64,000 nt of DNA from Chelydra serpentina (Eukaryota > Chordata > Testudines > Chelydridae). Shown here piece by piece: positions 24,532 to 35,227 of this stretch. Below the pieces are notes generated by a model. The model saw only the letters and a program-made list of their open reading frames with translations, made no database searches and was not told where the DNA came from. A program made the translations under genes and the position numbers. The number at the start of each line of letters is the position of its first letter. The stretch's first letter is position 1. The stretch is from assembly GCA_037349315.1 (NCBI GenBank), contig JBAIAC010000007.1:47513001-47577000 (forward strand). The letters are read 5' to 3'.

Positions 24532-24861
24532 TGGCTTCTGACAGCTTGTGAGCTACAGTCCAACTCCGCATCACCCGGTGTTGGGATGGTAAGGACAAGC
24601 TGATTTTTACCTAACATTATCTGTACTGAAAAAATAGCCATTAAGGGCCCGATCCTCCAACACCACCATGCACACAATTCCTGTTGATAACGTGCACAGA
24701 CCACCCACAGTGACTATTGGATCTTTCCTTATCTCGGTGAATGACAACTTTTGAAACTTTGGGTTTTCCCCACCCCCTTACCCTAAGCAAGGAAATCAGA
24801 ATGAAGCAAGTACTTCAGTCTGCTAAATTCTCAAATCCACATCTGCCATGAGCCATTTTAC

Positions 24862-24904
24862 CTTTGATTTTCTGCTGGACTTTCTCTTCAGGTTTGGAGG
24901 GCAT
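24862..24904 (-). CDS. Candidate 43-bp host mini-exon
   Basis: On the minus strand a strong 3' splice site is visible: a branch-like CTGAC, then a pyrimidine tract (TCTCTCCCCCCCTTTTC) and TTCTTAG ending at 24905. The exon follows, then the donor AAAG|GTAAAA (GT at 24860-24861). The exon reads MPSKPEEKVQQKIKG in one open frame (the last codon is split by the intron, phase 1); a second frame is also open. The lysine/glutamate-rich content resembles the short repeated exons of KEKE-motif proteins. The KPEEKV core recalls a stretch of triadin (TRDN), which is built from many tiny exons. That match is from memory and is only a suggestion. No second exon could be identified confidently in the window. 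Confidence 0.4.
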
Positions 24905-27525
24905 CTAAGAATTTAGAAAAGGGGGGGAGAGATGTCAGTTTTCACAATCAGACACAATTCCACTTAGTGGATTTGCAGGCATGCTCTCTGCAGACTGAAA
25001 ACTGATTCTGATAACCACCATCTTAATTAACATGGAGCTGGTTTGCCACGTCCCAAGTGATATTTTAGTCTTCTCTGAAATTAAGTTCTCTTCTATTTAA
25101 AAAAAAGAAATAGCTGCATGTAACCACTTGCTGGGTTGCAACTCTTCCTGTAACACTGATTTTCTGGTAGGAAAGTGAATATTTAAAAAATGTTGGCAGG
25201 AGGAAGTTAAAGTGAGGGGCTTTATATGTGCGAGATAGAAACTTACCACAGTATTTAAAATGGTAATCAACACAATCGCAGTATAGTGCTATAGGGCCTA
25301 GTTCTGATTATGCACTACTCACCAAAAGTCAATCACAATTGCAGGTGCTCACAGTATCATGCACATATAAAAATACATCTTCACAAGTCTATGCATAAAA
25401 ATAAATATATCTGATAGAAGTCCAAGATTGCCTTAACAACATGCAGTGTTTTCCACTAATCCTCTCCAGGGATAAATCCCAGTTAACAGTAATAAACATT
25501 TTAGAGCAATCTTGAATTTTTGAGATGCATTATACCTAGTTTCAAAGTCAACAAAAACCTTTTTTTATAGTTATTTTAGCCTTTTATTCCCCAAAATTGA
25601 AAAATGTTATCTAAAGTGTTTTGGAGTGAATTTGCTGACTTATTTTAATGTTCATAAGCAACTGCTATCTGTTCTAGTGAGAGGAGTATGTTTTGCATCA
25701 TTTTGCATACGTACCTTGAGAATCATAGCACATATATTTTATATATATAATTACACCCACACACACACCCTATGTTAAAAGGTTGACCATTCAAGCACTC
25801 AAAAGTGAGGAAATGCCAGAATTAAGGTTGCCTGAGGAACCTGGTAGCCATCTTCACTAATATTATACAACATATAATAAACTGGCTGTTTTTGCAGACG
25901 ACCTAACATGCCCAGGAGAATGTCCTGAGCCTACCAATATACAGTTTTGAGACATGAGCTCATCAGAGCACATACTAAAACAGAATGAGGAATAAACTTG
26001 GGATAGTCAGAGGGATGCAAAAACTAGCCTGCCTCTAACCTCCCAATATGAGGAAAACAAAGAGTGAAGAGGCTTCTAGGCCCACTCTGCCTAAGGAACT
26101 TCAGGGTTGGGGGTGTTTGGAGTTTTGGGATTTGGACACTGGCCATCTGTGGAGAGCCAGTGAACTCAAAGGAAGGCTAGGAGAGGAGTTTGTTTACTTT
26201 GGATGTTGTTCCTTTTGCTACAAGGCCTTAGAGAGGCAAAGTAGGGAATTAACAGACCAGTCTACTCTAGTATACAACTGTACTATGATATTATACCCTG
26301 AGGAGAGGTGGTTCAGTTTGGCTGGAGAGCCAGAAACACACAAGTCACAAAGATTGAGTAAAGCCCTTTGGGTTAAGAGGGAAGCAATGGAACTTAAGGC
26401 CTGGGGGCAAAGAAGGAGAGGGGGGCTACTAATTAGACCAGGTGCCTGCTTCCTTTTTGGTGGCCTCAAGCCACAGTTTCCAGTTCTAGGTGGGACCACA
26501 TCACAGTTTGTCTGAGAGATAAATTCACTGTAAGGTGAGAAGGAAAGAAAATTTACTCTTTTAGTTAGAAATAGAAGGAAAGAATAATAATACTCTTAGG
26601 TTTGCTAGCCTTTACAAGTAGCTAGAAAGGTTTCATCTGTGATGGCTTCCTCTCCTGTAGGTCACCAGAATGTGAGGAGGCCTGTCCGTTTGGGAGGGGA
26701 GGCACAGTTTGGAGTAGATACCAAGAAATGGAAGTCAGAGGCTTAATATAATTTAGTATAAAATAACTTTTAAAAGCAGCATGCAAAGGTTAGATGAAAA
26801 AAGCTTACTCTTTTAAACAGAGATGTACCTAAGCCAAAGTCTGAAAAACCTAGATTCTGATCTAAATTTTATAAAATGACCCTTTGTCTTTGTAGCAAGC
26901 TGAAACAAAATATTGTATTCAAATCCCTCTGAACTTGGTGTTGAAATTCATACAGCCTGGGTCAATTTGCAAAATTCAAAATCTCTATATGTAATATTTT
27001 TATCAAATGGCAATAAGAGCGGAGAGTGAATTACATTATACTTAAAATAGGAGGCAGAAGCACAATAAAAGCTGAAGAGTGTTCCTATTACATTATTTTA
27101 GGTTAATTTTATTTGTATTTAAAAATCTGTTACAGTGATGCTTTATGTGTGTACTTTCAAACTATTGCAAAAAATGTTTAAGACTACTGTGCACTTTCAG
27201 ACATTCAGACTCAGTTCTGAATAATTAAACACTATCACGTGCAAAGGAAACCTGAAAACAGGTGAGCTCAACTTTCAATAATATTACACAAAGTCTAGAA
27301 CATAAGGACTCCCATCTTGCCACTTCCCTCCTTTCATAGCAAGAAAGAGAACAGATTGTAGGTATCTGATCATCTTCTGTCTAACAAAAATGCATGAAAA
27401 AATATCCTGCAATGAGAGAGGAATCTGGATTCATTACTCTTCATTAAGACTCACCTTTGCTATGACACTCACAAGAAGTGCATCAACCCAGATTTACTTT
27501 TAATGTTTTTCCCTCAACCATGCTA
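24905..27525. other. Mostly unique DNA between the exon candidate and the hAT element
   Basis: AT- and CA-rich low complexity occurs at 25732-25770 (TATATATA then CACACACA). A 155-codon open frame at 26048-26515 has no domain, no splice context and an equally open opposite strand. The 26090-26520 segment may be an unrecognised repeat. I see no gene. Confidence 0.4.
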
Positions 27526-28039
27526 TGCACAAGCAGGGCAGGCCCACAACATTTTGGCAGCTGACACGGGGAGCTCAAATGATACCCCCATGCCCTCTTG
27601 CTTGGGCCAAAACTTTGAAAGGTCTCAATTCTGCCTTTTTCCTGTTCTACTCCTCTCATGGTACTGCTCTGCTACCTACCCCTATAAAGGAGAACTAACA
27701 ACTTAATATGCCTTGTTCAAAAATTTTAAATAACACTTAACTTTCAAAAGCCCAAACAGCAAATGTAACTTTTCTTGTCTGCATAGTAAACACTGGTATT
27801 TTTATCTGTTTGAATAATCAAAGTGGTGCTTTCCGTGCCTTGTTGGTTGCAAAGATTTGAACTGCTTCCTGAAGGTCCACAGTCTGGGACAGCTCATGCT
27901 CTGTTGAGATGGTTGCAAGACCAACCAGCCTCTCCTATGTCATTGTGGAGCGTAGATGTGTTTTTATTAACTTCAGCTTGGAGAAGCTGCGTTCTCCACT
28001 GGCAACAGTTACAGGAAGCATTAGAAGTATGTGCAAAGC

Positions 28040-28409
28040 CATGGGCGCCGACTCCGTGGGTGTTCCGGGGCTGGAGCACCCACGGGGAAAAATTGGTGGG
28101 TGCAGAGCACTCACCGGCAGCTCCCTGCCATTCCCGGGGCCCGTGCCCAGCTCCCCGCCAGTCCCGGGACCCACGGCAAGCTTACCTCAGCACTGGGAGA
28201 CGTTGCGGGGCGGCGCCCCCGACGCTGGGCAACGTTGTGTCGGGGGCGGGCCCCCGCAACGTCACCCGGCCCGCCACGTCACCCGGTGTCGGGGGTGGGG
28301 CCCCACCACGTCGCCCGGCGTCGGGGGCGGGGCCCGGCATCGGGGCAGGGCCCCGCCCCTGACGCAGGGCGTCAGCCCCCACCAGCGCCACCGGAAGTCA
28401 GCGCCTATG
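28040..28409. mobile_element. GC-rich hAT-type MITE nested in the transposase gene
   Basis: The ends are inverted repeats of 14 bp with two mismatches: CATGGGCGCCGACT at 28040 and AGTCAGCGCCTATG ending at 28409. Flanking 8-bp direct repeats TGCAAAGC (28032-28039) and TGCAGAGC (28410-28417) differ at one base. The interior is extremely GC- and CpG-rich, with short reiterated units such as CGTCACCCGG and GTCGGGGGCGGG at 28230-28345. It carries no gene; long open frames across it on both strands are a by-product of its composition. It interrupts the hAT gene just before the dimerisation block. Confidence 0.82.
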
Positions 28410-29839
28410 TGCAGAGCAACAAAAGCATTTGGAAAGAGGTCATCTTATTTGTGCACATATATTCCAGAACAGCCTTTGGAGTTGATCCTGCTGAAATATA
28501 TCTTGAAAGGGCTTTCAGTTCATAACCTAAAGCACTCACATCAATATCACACATGTCATCATGTGTCAACACTGTCGCTAGTGCCCTGCATTGCTGGTGT
28601 AGGTCTTCTTCAGGTATAGTGAGGAGTTTTGGAATACCATACAACATCCCAAATATACTGCTGTGTTCCTTGAGCTGCATGAAATGTTCTTCAACTGACT
28701 GTATTGCACAGCCTAGCACCTGGTTAAAGAATTCAACTTTGAATTGTTGTTTGGGGTCTCTTATGGGATTATCCCGTGCCTTGTAATCAAAATATCTTCT
28801 TCTTCAGTGACTCTTGTATTCTTGAATGGGTGGGAAAATAGCTTCAGTGTGAAGTTATGTGCACTCTTCAGAACGTTTTGAAATCCCTCATCTGACCGGT
28901 AAGACTGTAGGTATGACTTTGCTTTGTCCAGTTGTTCCATTGCTCCAGATATATCAAGGTCAGCACCTTGGAGTCTCTTGCTTACAACATTTATTTCGAA
29001 CAGTATGTCATGCCACAACACTAAGCCACACAGAAATTTGAAGTTATGTATGTTTCTGGTGATTCCATTTCCCTCTGCCACTGTTCTCCCATGAACAGTT
29101 CCTGTCATAGCATTATCCTCCATAATGGCAACTATGGCATCATCTATCTTCCCAATTTGGTGTTTTATAGGCTTTATCGCCTCCACTCGACTTTCCCATT
29201 GTATGGCACTCAGTGGCTTCAGTGTCAGAGAGGATGTTCCAGGATGTTGCTTCAAAATTTGCCATTGATGAGTTGATGCAGAGAAAAATACATAGATGCT
29301 TTGAATTACATTAAAAAATTCAGCAGCCTCACTAGAAGCTGATGCTGCATCACTGACCACCAAGTTCAATGAATGAGAACTGCATGGGACAAAAAAAGCT
29401 CGAGGGTTTAACTCTCAGATCTATGTCTGCACTCCTCTGTTCTTTCCTCTCATGTTGGCAACATTATCGTAGCCCTGACCTCTCATATCAGCTATCGCAA
29501 TTCCTGTATCTTCCAGCTTTTTAAGAAGCACATTTGTCATACCAGCTCCTGTAGTATCATCAATGTCAATACATTCTAGAAAATGCTCTCTGACAGTCAC
29601 CATTGCAGGGACATTTTCACTAGGTTCTGTTGTTGTTACAAAATGCACCATTAAAGTCATTTGTTCCATATGGCTGATGTCAGGTGTGCAGTCCAGAATA
29701 ACAGAGTAGTATCTTGCTGACTTCAGATCTGCCACAATCTTCTGTTTGACTCTTGTCGCCAGTAACTGTATGATCTCATTTTGAATTGTTTTTCCAAGGT
29801 AGTGGTGTGTGTACGTTTCTTGGGTGATGACTCTTCTTA

Positions 29840-30147
29840 GGTCTGGTCCACACTACGGGGGGTGGGGGGAGAGGGGGATCGATCTAAGATACGCGACTTC
29901 AGCTACGTGAATACCGTAGCTGAAGTCAAAGTATCTTAGATCGAATTACAAAGTACTTACCTCGGGTCCATGCGGTGCAGGCAAGCTCCCCCGTCGACTC
30001 CGCTTACTCCTCGCACTGAGCTGGAGTTCCGGAGTCGACGGGGAGCGCTTCTGGGGTCGATTTATCGTGTCTACATGAGACGCGATAAATCGATCCCAGA
30101 ACATCGATCGCTACCTGCCGAATCGGGTGGGTAGTGTGGATGTACCC
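29840..30147. mobile_element. PIF/Harbinger-type MITE with three internal hairpins
   Basis: The ends GGTCTGGTCCACACTAC and GTAGTGTGGATGTACCC are imperfect inverted repeats. They are flanked by TTA at 29837-29839 and 30148-30150, the 3-bp target duplication expected for Harbinger elements. Excision at the TTA restores the reading of the surrounding transposase. The interior folds into three hairpins: a GATCTAAGATAC arm pair at about 29879-29944, a CCGTCGACTCCG/CGGAGTCGACGG pair at about 29991-30041, and a GATTTATCGTGTCT/GCGATAAATCGATC pair at about 30059-30095. I recall this as an abundant turtle repeat. Non-coding. Confidence 0.85.
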
Positions 30148-31585
30148 TTAGATGGTCCTGGAGTACAGCATCAAACTCAGCCATCAGCTCTACCATTTTA
30201 AGGAAATTTCCATTGTTTGGCACATACAGCTGATCTGAAGTGCCATGCAGTGCTAGGCTTTGGGTAGGAAGCATTCTCACAATGGCAATGAGCCTTTTCA
30301 GAACATTTTGCCAGTAAAGAGACTCCGATGCAATCTTCTCTTGATGCTGATCATCTATGGTGGCCTTTAACCTTAGTCTCATCTCAAGCTCTTTCCACCT
30401 ATGGAATGCTCTCTGGTGATTTGCTGCCTTCTCATGGCATGCCACATTTCTAGCCAGATTTTTCCAGTCCTTTGTTCCTGTAGAACCCAATGTGGCTGGA
30501 ACATTAGACTGGAAGAGTTTGCAACAAAAACAGTATGCAGCATTCTGGGTTTTTGAGTACATAAGCCATGGCCTCTCCATTTTGCCACCATTGGAGATTT
30601 CATGCCAGTAATGTGTTGGATGAAAACTTCTATTTTCATTGTCTTTGGGGAACATGAACTTGTTCACTTGCTGTGGCCCATGCAGTATAAGGAAGTCCCT
30701 CAGGCTACTGCTCAAGTGGGTCCACAATCCTGGATCATCTAGACTTAAGGAACTAAACTCAGCAACAGCTATTTCTTGCGTGTCCACCACACTCTTCTCT
30801 GATCTACACTTTTCTTCAGGAATGTGCATGGTTACATCCATTTGAGATGGAGATATGGATGCTGCAGTAGCTGCCAGGTCACCTGCACTCTGACTAACTG
30901 GAAGATCAGGCATCTCCTCACCATTCACATCCTCACTGGGGCCGGAAGTGAATTTTTGTGTCTATGTATCTCAGGAGAACTCCTTCCTGCTTAGATAGAA
31001 AAGCTTCCTTCGCTTTCTTTCTTTATCTGAATGCTGCCCCAGAGGGGCGTTTTCTTCTTTCACTCATGACTGCTGTTCTGTGCCAGCTAGAGTGTCTCTC
31101 AACACTCAGTTGAAGGGGACAAATAAGCAGGCTGGTAGCAGGGCCTGAGTGAGGGAAGATATCAGCATCTTAAGGGCCTAACTGGCTCCTACTACTTCAG
31201 TTGACTGCCTCTTCTCCTCAAGTGGGTTCAGGGAAGCAGCAGGAAACAGGAAGCTCCCTGAGAAGCTGGTGTTAATCAGTCCAGGCTCCTGGGGGTGCTA
31301 GAGAGGTACATCAGAGGCTCCTCCTTCTCTCTCTCCCTGAAGCTCCTGCTGCTTTCTGTTATTCCCTCTCACCTTTTCTCCTGCCTGCCTATGTCTCTTG
31401 TGCCCTCTTTCCTCCAGCACAGCACTCCACCATCTCTGTGCATCTAGAGCAGAGAGAGAATACATATGCACCATCAGCAGACAATTTTCTACACTCTGGG
31501 TCCTAGTGGCACCCCCCCTGCCCAGTCTGGCACCTGAGGCGGCCGCCTCAGTTTGCCTCATGGTAAGGCCAGCCCTGTGCACAAG

Positions 31586-31905
31586 CCTTCACTAAATAAC
31601 TAAATTATCTTACTGTGACTCCTGTTTTCTCTCTCCTGCTGCCCCTCTCCTTACTAGTCTGTTGCTCCTCCATTGGTCTGCCTGGTTCCAGGTAAAAGAG
31701 GGCTTTTCCTGCAGTGGCATGGACCTCTCTCTCTTCTGGTCACCTGGGTGCAATGGGTCAGCATCCCCCTGCTGACCTGGTCAGCAGATGCAGCAAAAGG
31801 TCACTCCCTGACTGTCTAGCCCTTAAAGGGGCACATGTCTTTTCCAAGAAACCATCCAATGTCCCCCTACCGCTTAGTGTGTGGCTTACCATATGTGAAA
31901 TTTGA
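31586..31905. other. Unique DNA, no gene seen
   Basis: Nothing recognised. Confidence 0.35.
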
Positions 31906-31988
31906 CTGTAAGCACTTTGAGGCAGGGACCTTGTGGAATTTCTAAGTACAGTAAGCTGCCTAGCACAATTTTGGGAGGTATAAAACAA
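31906..31988 (+). repeat. Tail of a MIR-like SINE
   Basis: GACTGTAAGCACTTTGAGGC, then AGGGACCTTGTGG and CTGCCTAGCACAATTTTGGG, match the 3' tail seen in the SINE at 12507-12735. The core is absent, so this is a tail-only fragment. Confidence 0.6.
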
Positions 31989-32140
31989 TTTCCCCTACAC
32001 TTTCCAGACAGCACTCAGCCTCTCTCACCTCCTGAATCTTTGCACTGCTATTTGGGTGTACTCTTCCTTTTCTAAAAATCTGTCCATTATATAGTACTTT
32101 GGGAAATTAGAAAGTAATAGAGATCATGTCAATTCCGATG

Positions 32141-32390
32141 TTGATAAGGAACAAGTAACAGGACACTAGGGAAAAACTGAATAAATACAAATCAGTAGGT
32201 TTGGATAACATTACCATACTTTAAGATCTTACGATAGATATTAAACTACTGAAGGAATTGACTGAGCCACCGAAAATTTTAGCAAATTCACAAAGACAAT
32301 GCAGATACATGAAAAATGGTGAAGGAAGTGTGGTGTTAATCTTTTTTAAAGGGGCAGGGGTATAAAGTGAAATCTGGGCAATTGCCATCT
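32141..32390 (+). mobile_element. Possible ancient CR1-like LINE fragment
   Basis: A frame across 32175-32380 reads LNKYKSVGLDNI near 32178, then KELTEPPKIL and VVLIFFKGAGV. This is reminiscent of the KSPGPDGI, ELxxxLxxIF and VTPIFKKG sequence of CR1 ORF2 just before the reverse transcriptase fingers. It is highly diverged, with stops, and the call is weak. Confidence 0.35.
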
Positions 32391-33396
32391 TCAAAATCCA
32401 ATTTAATTCTTAGTAAAATAAATAAACAAAATTTAAATTAGCATGTAAAACCTCAATATCCACTTATATCCATGGAAAGACTCTGACTTTCACTAGTCCT
32501 GGATCAGGGCTAAAACCATGACCAACAACCAACATGAGTAAAGGGACATATAGCAGATAAAATGGATTGCAGTGATATTTATTGAATTATGTCATTTAAC
32601 ACCAAATAGCTAACAAAAAAAATCTTATGCTAAATAGCACAATTTATACCTGAAACAACCAGAAATTGTTTTATTCAAATTCAGAAGACCTTGCTATTAA
32701 TTGGGAAATCAAGCATTTAAGCATCTTGCAATACAACAGGAGAACAACAAAATTATGCCTATGATATGTTTCTATTGTTTGGTCCTAACAGCTAATCTGG
32801 AAGATATTAATAAAAAGAAAGTACTTTTTCTTCTAAAACACAATCTCACTGGAGTCCCATTCTTTGGGTCTGTACTTCTTGGCTGTGAGCAAATGGGAGC
32901 TCCCAAAGCTCTTTAAGAAGTGTGAGCCTCTAAGACACTGGTAGGTAGTGCTAGTTCTGTTAATCAGACACACACAACCACAGTTCAATGTGCGGGGCGG
33001 GGTGGGGGCAGGGAAATGCTCCCAAAAACAAACAGAAAAAGCATAAACTAACAGTATATTTTGGTGGAAAAATACATGGCAACCGCTAGGATGGTAAACA
33101 AACATCCTCCCAAATTTGGGAGGGAGGGAGAGTGTGTGTGTGTAAAAGCGGTAATCCAGCAGGACAGTATCTTCAGAGAACAGTTATTATAAATAATTAC
33201 CTTTCTCTAAAGATGTCATGCTGCAAATTTTCCCTATGTAACCAAAAGTTTCTGTTAAGCAGTCAGATTAAGTGCACTTAATCTCCTCAGCATTCTGCGT
33301 ATATATGAGTGAGTGAGAATGCCTGTACTTCTTTGTGCCCCAACCCTCTTTCATTCTTGCCCCTTATATCTTCTGCTAGCCTCCCTGGTCTCTGGG
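32391..33396. other. Unique DNA, no gene seen
   Basis: A short GT repeat lies at 33131-33142. Nothing else recognised. Confidence 0.35.
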
Positions 33397-33449
33397 GAAG
33401 ATAACGTCAGCTAATCATGATGCAGATGAGTGATGTTCACAGTAAACTC
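33397..33449 (+). repeat. 53-bp duplicated segment, copy A
   Basis: The segment from GAAGATAACGTCAGCTAATC to GTAAACTC recurs at 35175-35227 with 49 of 53 bases identical. Neither copy has transposon ends or a coding frame. The sequence contains TAATCATGATG and three spaced GATG motifs. Confidence 0.8.
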
Positions 33450-33721
33450 TGAAGTTCCCACATAAATGCTCATTCCCTCTCAGTCTCCAGACACCTCCCT
33501 CTCATTTTGTGCACAGTGATAATCTGTAGTCAGCAGTGCTCTTCGCAGCCACTGTGTAAGAAGGTCTGCAGGTGTGCTGTAACTGTGACCCAATGAATGA
33601 GAGTGTTAATTTGTGTCCACTGAGTTAATCATGACACAAACACAACTAGAGCAGCACCTGTTTGGTTTCCTGAGAGTCCTGTTAAGCCTTCTGAAAATGT
33701 CAGACAGGCAGCCAGTGTGGC
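33450..33721. other. Unique DNA, no gene seen
   Basis: Nothing recognised. Confidence 0.35.
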
Positions 33722-33819
33722 AGACCTGAAGAAGAGCTCTCTGTGACTCAAAAGCTTGTCTCTCTCACCAGCAGAAGTTGGTCCAATAAAAGATGTTACC
33801 ACACCCACCTTATTTCTCA
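33722..33819 (+). repeat. Interspersed repeat, 3' end of a retroelement type
   Basis: AGACCTGAAGAAGAGCTCTC, AAAGCTTGTCTCTCTCACC and GTTGGTCCAATAAAAGATG form a motif series I recall as a common turtle interspersed repeat that ends with a CACCCACCTT-like tail. The parent class is not resolved. Confidence 0.6.
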
Positions 33820-34278
33820 AACAGGCAGCCAGGCATTTAACTAAACCCATCCCTACCCCTCTTCCCATTCTCATTAGTACACTCAGAGCTCTTTGGAGTG
33901 ATGACAGAACCCCACACACCTTTTTACTGAATGTTTTGAATAACCAAAGGAGCCCTCTCCCCTAAACAACCCAAAACCAACCAAACAGAAAATAAAGATA
34001 AATTGTTCACTAAAGAGTTCACTGAACTCTAGTCAGGCCACATGAATACAATTTTAATGTTAAGGGTGCTTCAAGTAGGCAAAGTAAAACTATTTCATTT
34101 TTTTTATATCAGTGCATACCTACAGTGGTTTCGTACTCTGAGGACTGTATAGTACTTGAGCTTTGAATTAATCTCACTTGTAGGTACCAGATGCCTTAGT
34201 GTTCAGGACACTTCAGAGTTAAAGGAGAGGAAGGAAGCACATCTACTGTATAAAACACAGACTCTGAAGAAGCCTTCC

Positions 34279-34325
34279 TGCGTGACCTTGAGCAAGTCAC
34301 TTAACTTTTCTGTGCCTCGATAATA
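34279..34325 (+). mobile_element. MIR core fragment
   Basis: TGCGTGACCTTGAGCAAGTC followed by ACTTAACTTTTCTGTGCCTC is the conserved centre of MIR/CORE-SINEs (TGTGACCTTGGGCAAGTCAC type). Only about 47 bp remain. It is an ancient amniote relic. Confidence 0.75.
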
Positions 34326-35174
34326 TATAAAGCTGGCTGGAAAAATGGAATTTCTCTCCCTTGGGAAATTCAGAATATTCTGAAATGTGTTTTTGTTCCA
34401 AACTAGAAAAGTCAAAATTTCCCATGAAATGGAAATTCCAAAAAAAATTCAATTAACAAACATCAAATTGTTCATTTAGTAATGTCAAAATATTATATAG
34501 TTTGATATTCAATATTTTACATTATATATGAATATATAAATATATTATAATATCATGTGAAAGACAAAACTGGATTTTTCCCCTCTCAAAACTGTTCCAT
34601 TTTTCAACCTGCTCTAGTAAAATAGAGTTCTTACCACTGCAGTTAGCCATCAACCTTAACTTTGTATTTCTTGATTTCTAACCAACGGTTTGATTTCTCA
34701 ATGTTAAAGTTGCAGTAACACACACAATTTTGCATGAGCTAAGTAGACCCATGATCATTTATATGGTTTACGGTGTGAATTTTCATATCACATTACCTGA
34801 ATGGATAATAAAATATTTCAGCTGTGGGATCACGGGTGAACTTTTACCAGAGTCAGTAGATTGTCACAGCCCAAAGAATGGCAGCATATTGCCCTGACAC
34901 AAGCCAGGAATGTTGTCAAATCATCCTAATGTAAACATTACTATTTTCAAGAGTATTGGTATTTGTTATGTTTTCAAGGTTCCACAAAAATGGAAATTGG
35001 TAACTAATATCTCAACCTTTCCTAAGGACTAACTCTGGACCATGACAATCAGACTCTGCTATGAAAAAAGGATTATTCTTTTAAATTAAGGAACAAAAGA
35101 CCACATAATGACCTGCAAGACCATTGGTAATGGTTGGCCCAAAGTTACCAGGCATATGTCTAGGAACAGATGGA
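34326..35174. other. Unique DNA with an AT-rich tract
   Basis: The segment 34493-34556 is almost purely A/T (ATATATGAATATATAAATAT type). The rest is unrecognised, with no gene. Confidence 0.4.
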
Positions 35175-35227
35175 GAAGATAATGTCAGCTAATTATGATG
35201 CAGATGAGTGATGTTCAAAGTAAGCTC
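35175..35227 (+). repeat. 53-bp duplicated segment, copy B
   Basis: This is the second copy of the segment at 33397-33449, in the same orientation, 1.78 kb to the right. It differs at four positions. The flanks of the two copies are unrelated, so the match has sharp edges. Confidence 0.8.

Larger units (their letters stand above)
27818..31067 (-). pseudogene. hAT transposase with TTF-type zinc finger, inactivated
   Basis: The protein resembles the hAT transposases related to zinc finger MYM-type protein 1, which cut and paste hAT elements in the nucleus. Reading from the ATG at 31065-31067 (MSERRKRPSGAAFR), the order is as follows. A TTF-type zinc-finger block lies at about 30500-30640, with HPTHYWHEI, ERPWLMYSK and AYCFCCKLFQS. 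A DUF4371-like core follows, with YYSVILDCTPDISHMEQM and MRGQGYDNVANMRGKNRGVQ near 29430-29710, then a helical middle part. The hATC dimerisation block LPVTVASGERSFSKLKLIKT lies near 27955-28015, and the natural end is KARKAPL before the stop at 27818-27820. Lesions seen: in-frame stops at 31023-31025, 29421-29423, 29415-29417 and 27935-27937; one-base shifts in homopolymers at about 30953-30957 and 28789-28792; two MITE insertions; and probably one more frame change beside the second MITE. The 30071-30928 stretch stays open without interruption. Confidence 0.88.
27534..31577 (-). mobile_element. Full-length hAT DNA transposon with two nested MITEs
   Basis: Both ends are visible. The left end is CAGGGCAGGCC at 27534 and the right end GGCCAGCCCTG closes at 31577, making an 11-bp inverted repeat with one mismatch. 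A perfect 8-bp direct repeat TGCACAAG flanks the element (27526-27533 and 31578-31585), which is diagnostic for hAT. The 4.04-kb span includes a Harbinger-type MITE (29840-30147) and a GC-rich hAT-type MITE (28040-28409). Without these the element is about 3.35 kb, a normal size for an autonomous hAT. A single transposase gene runs on the minus strand (31067 to 27818). The 5' leader (31068-31577) is non-coding. The element entered first and the MITEs later, because they split its gene. Confidence 0.9.

Noticed and set aside
26048..26515. 155-codon open frame on the plus strand
   Set aside because: No recognisable domain, no splice or promoter context, and the opposite strand is equally open; possibly an unrecognised repeat.
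27823..28619. Long open frames (164-236 codons) on the plus strand
   Set aside because: They run antisense through the hAT transposase and across the CpG-rich MITE; low stop density comes from GC content. No domain fits.
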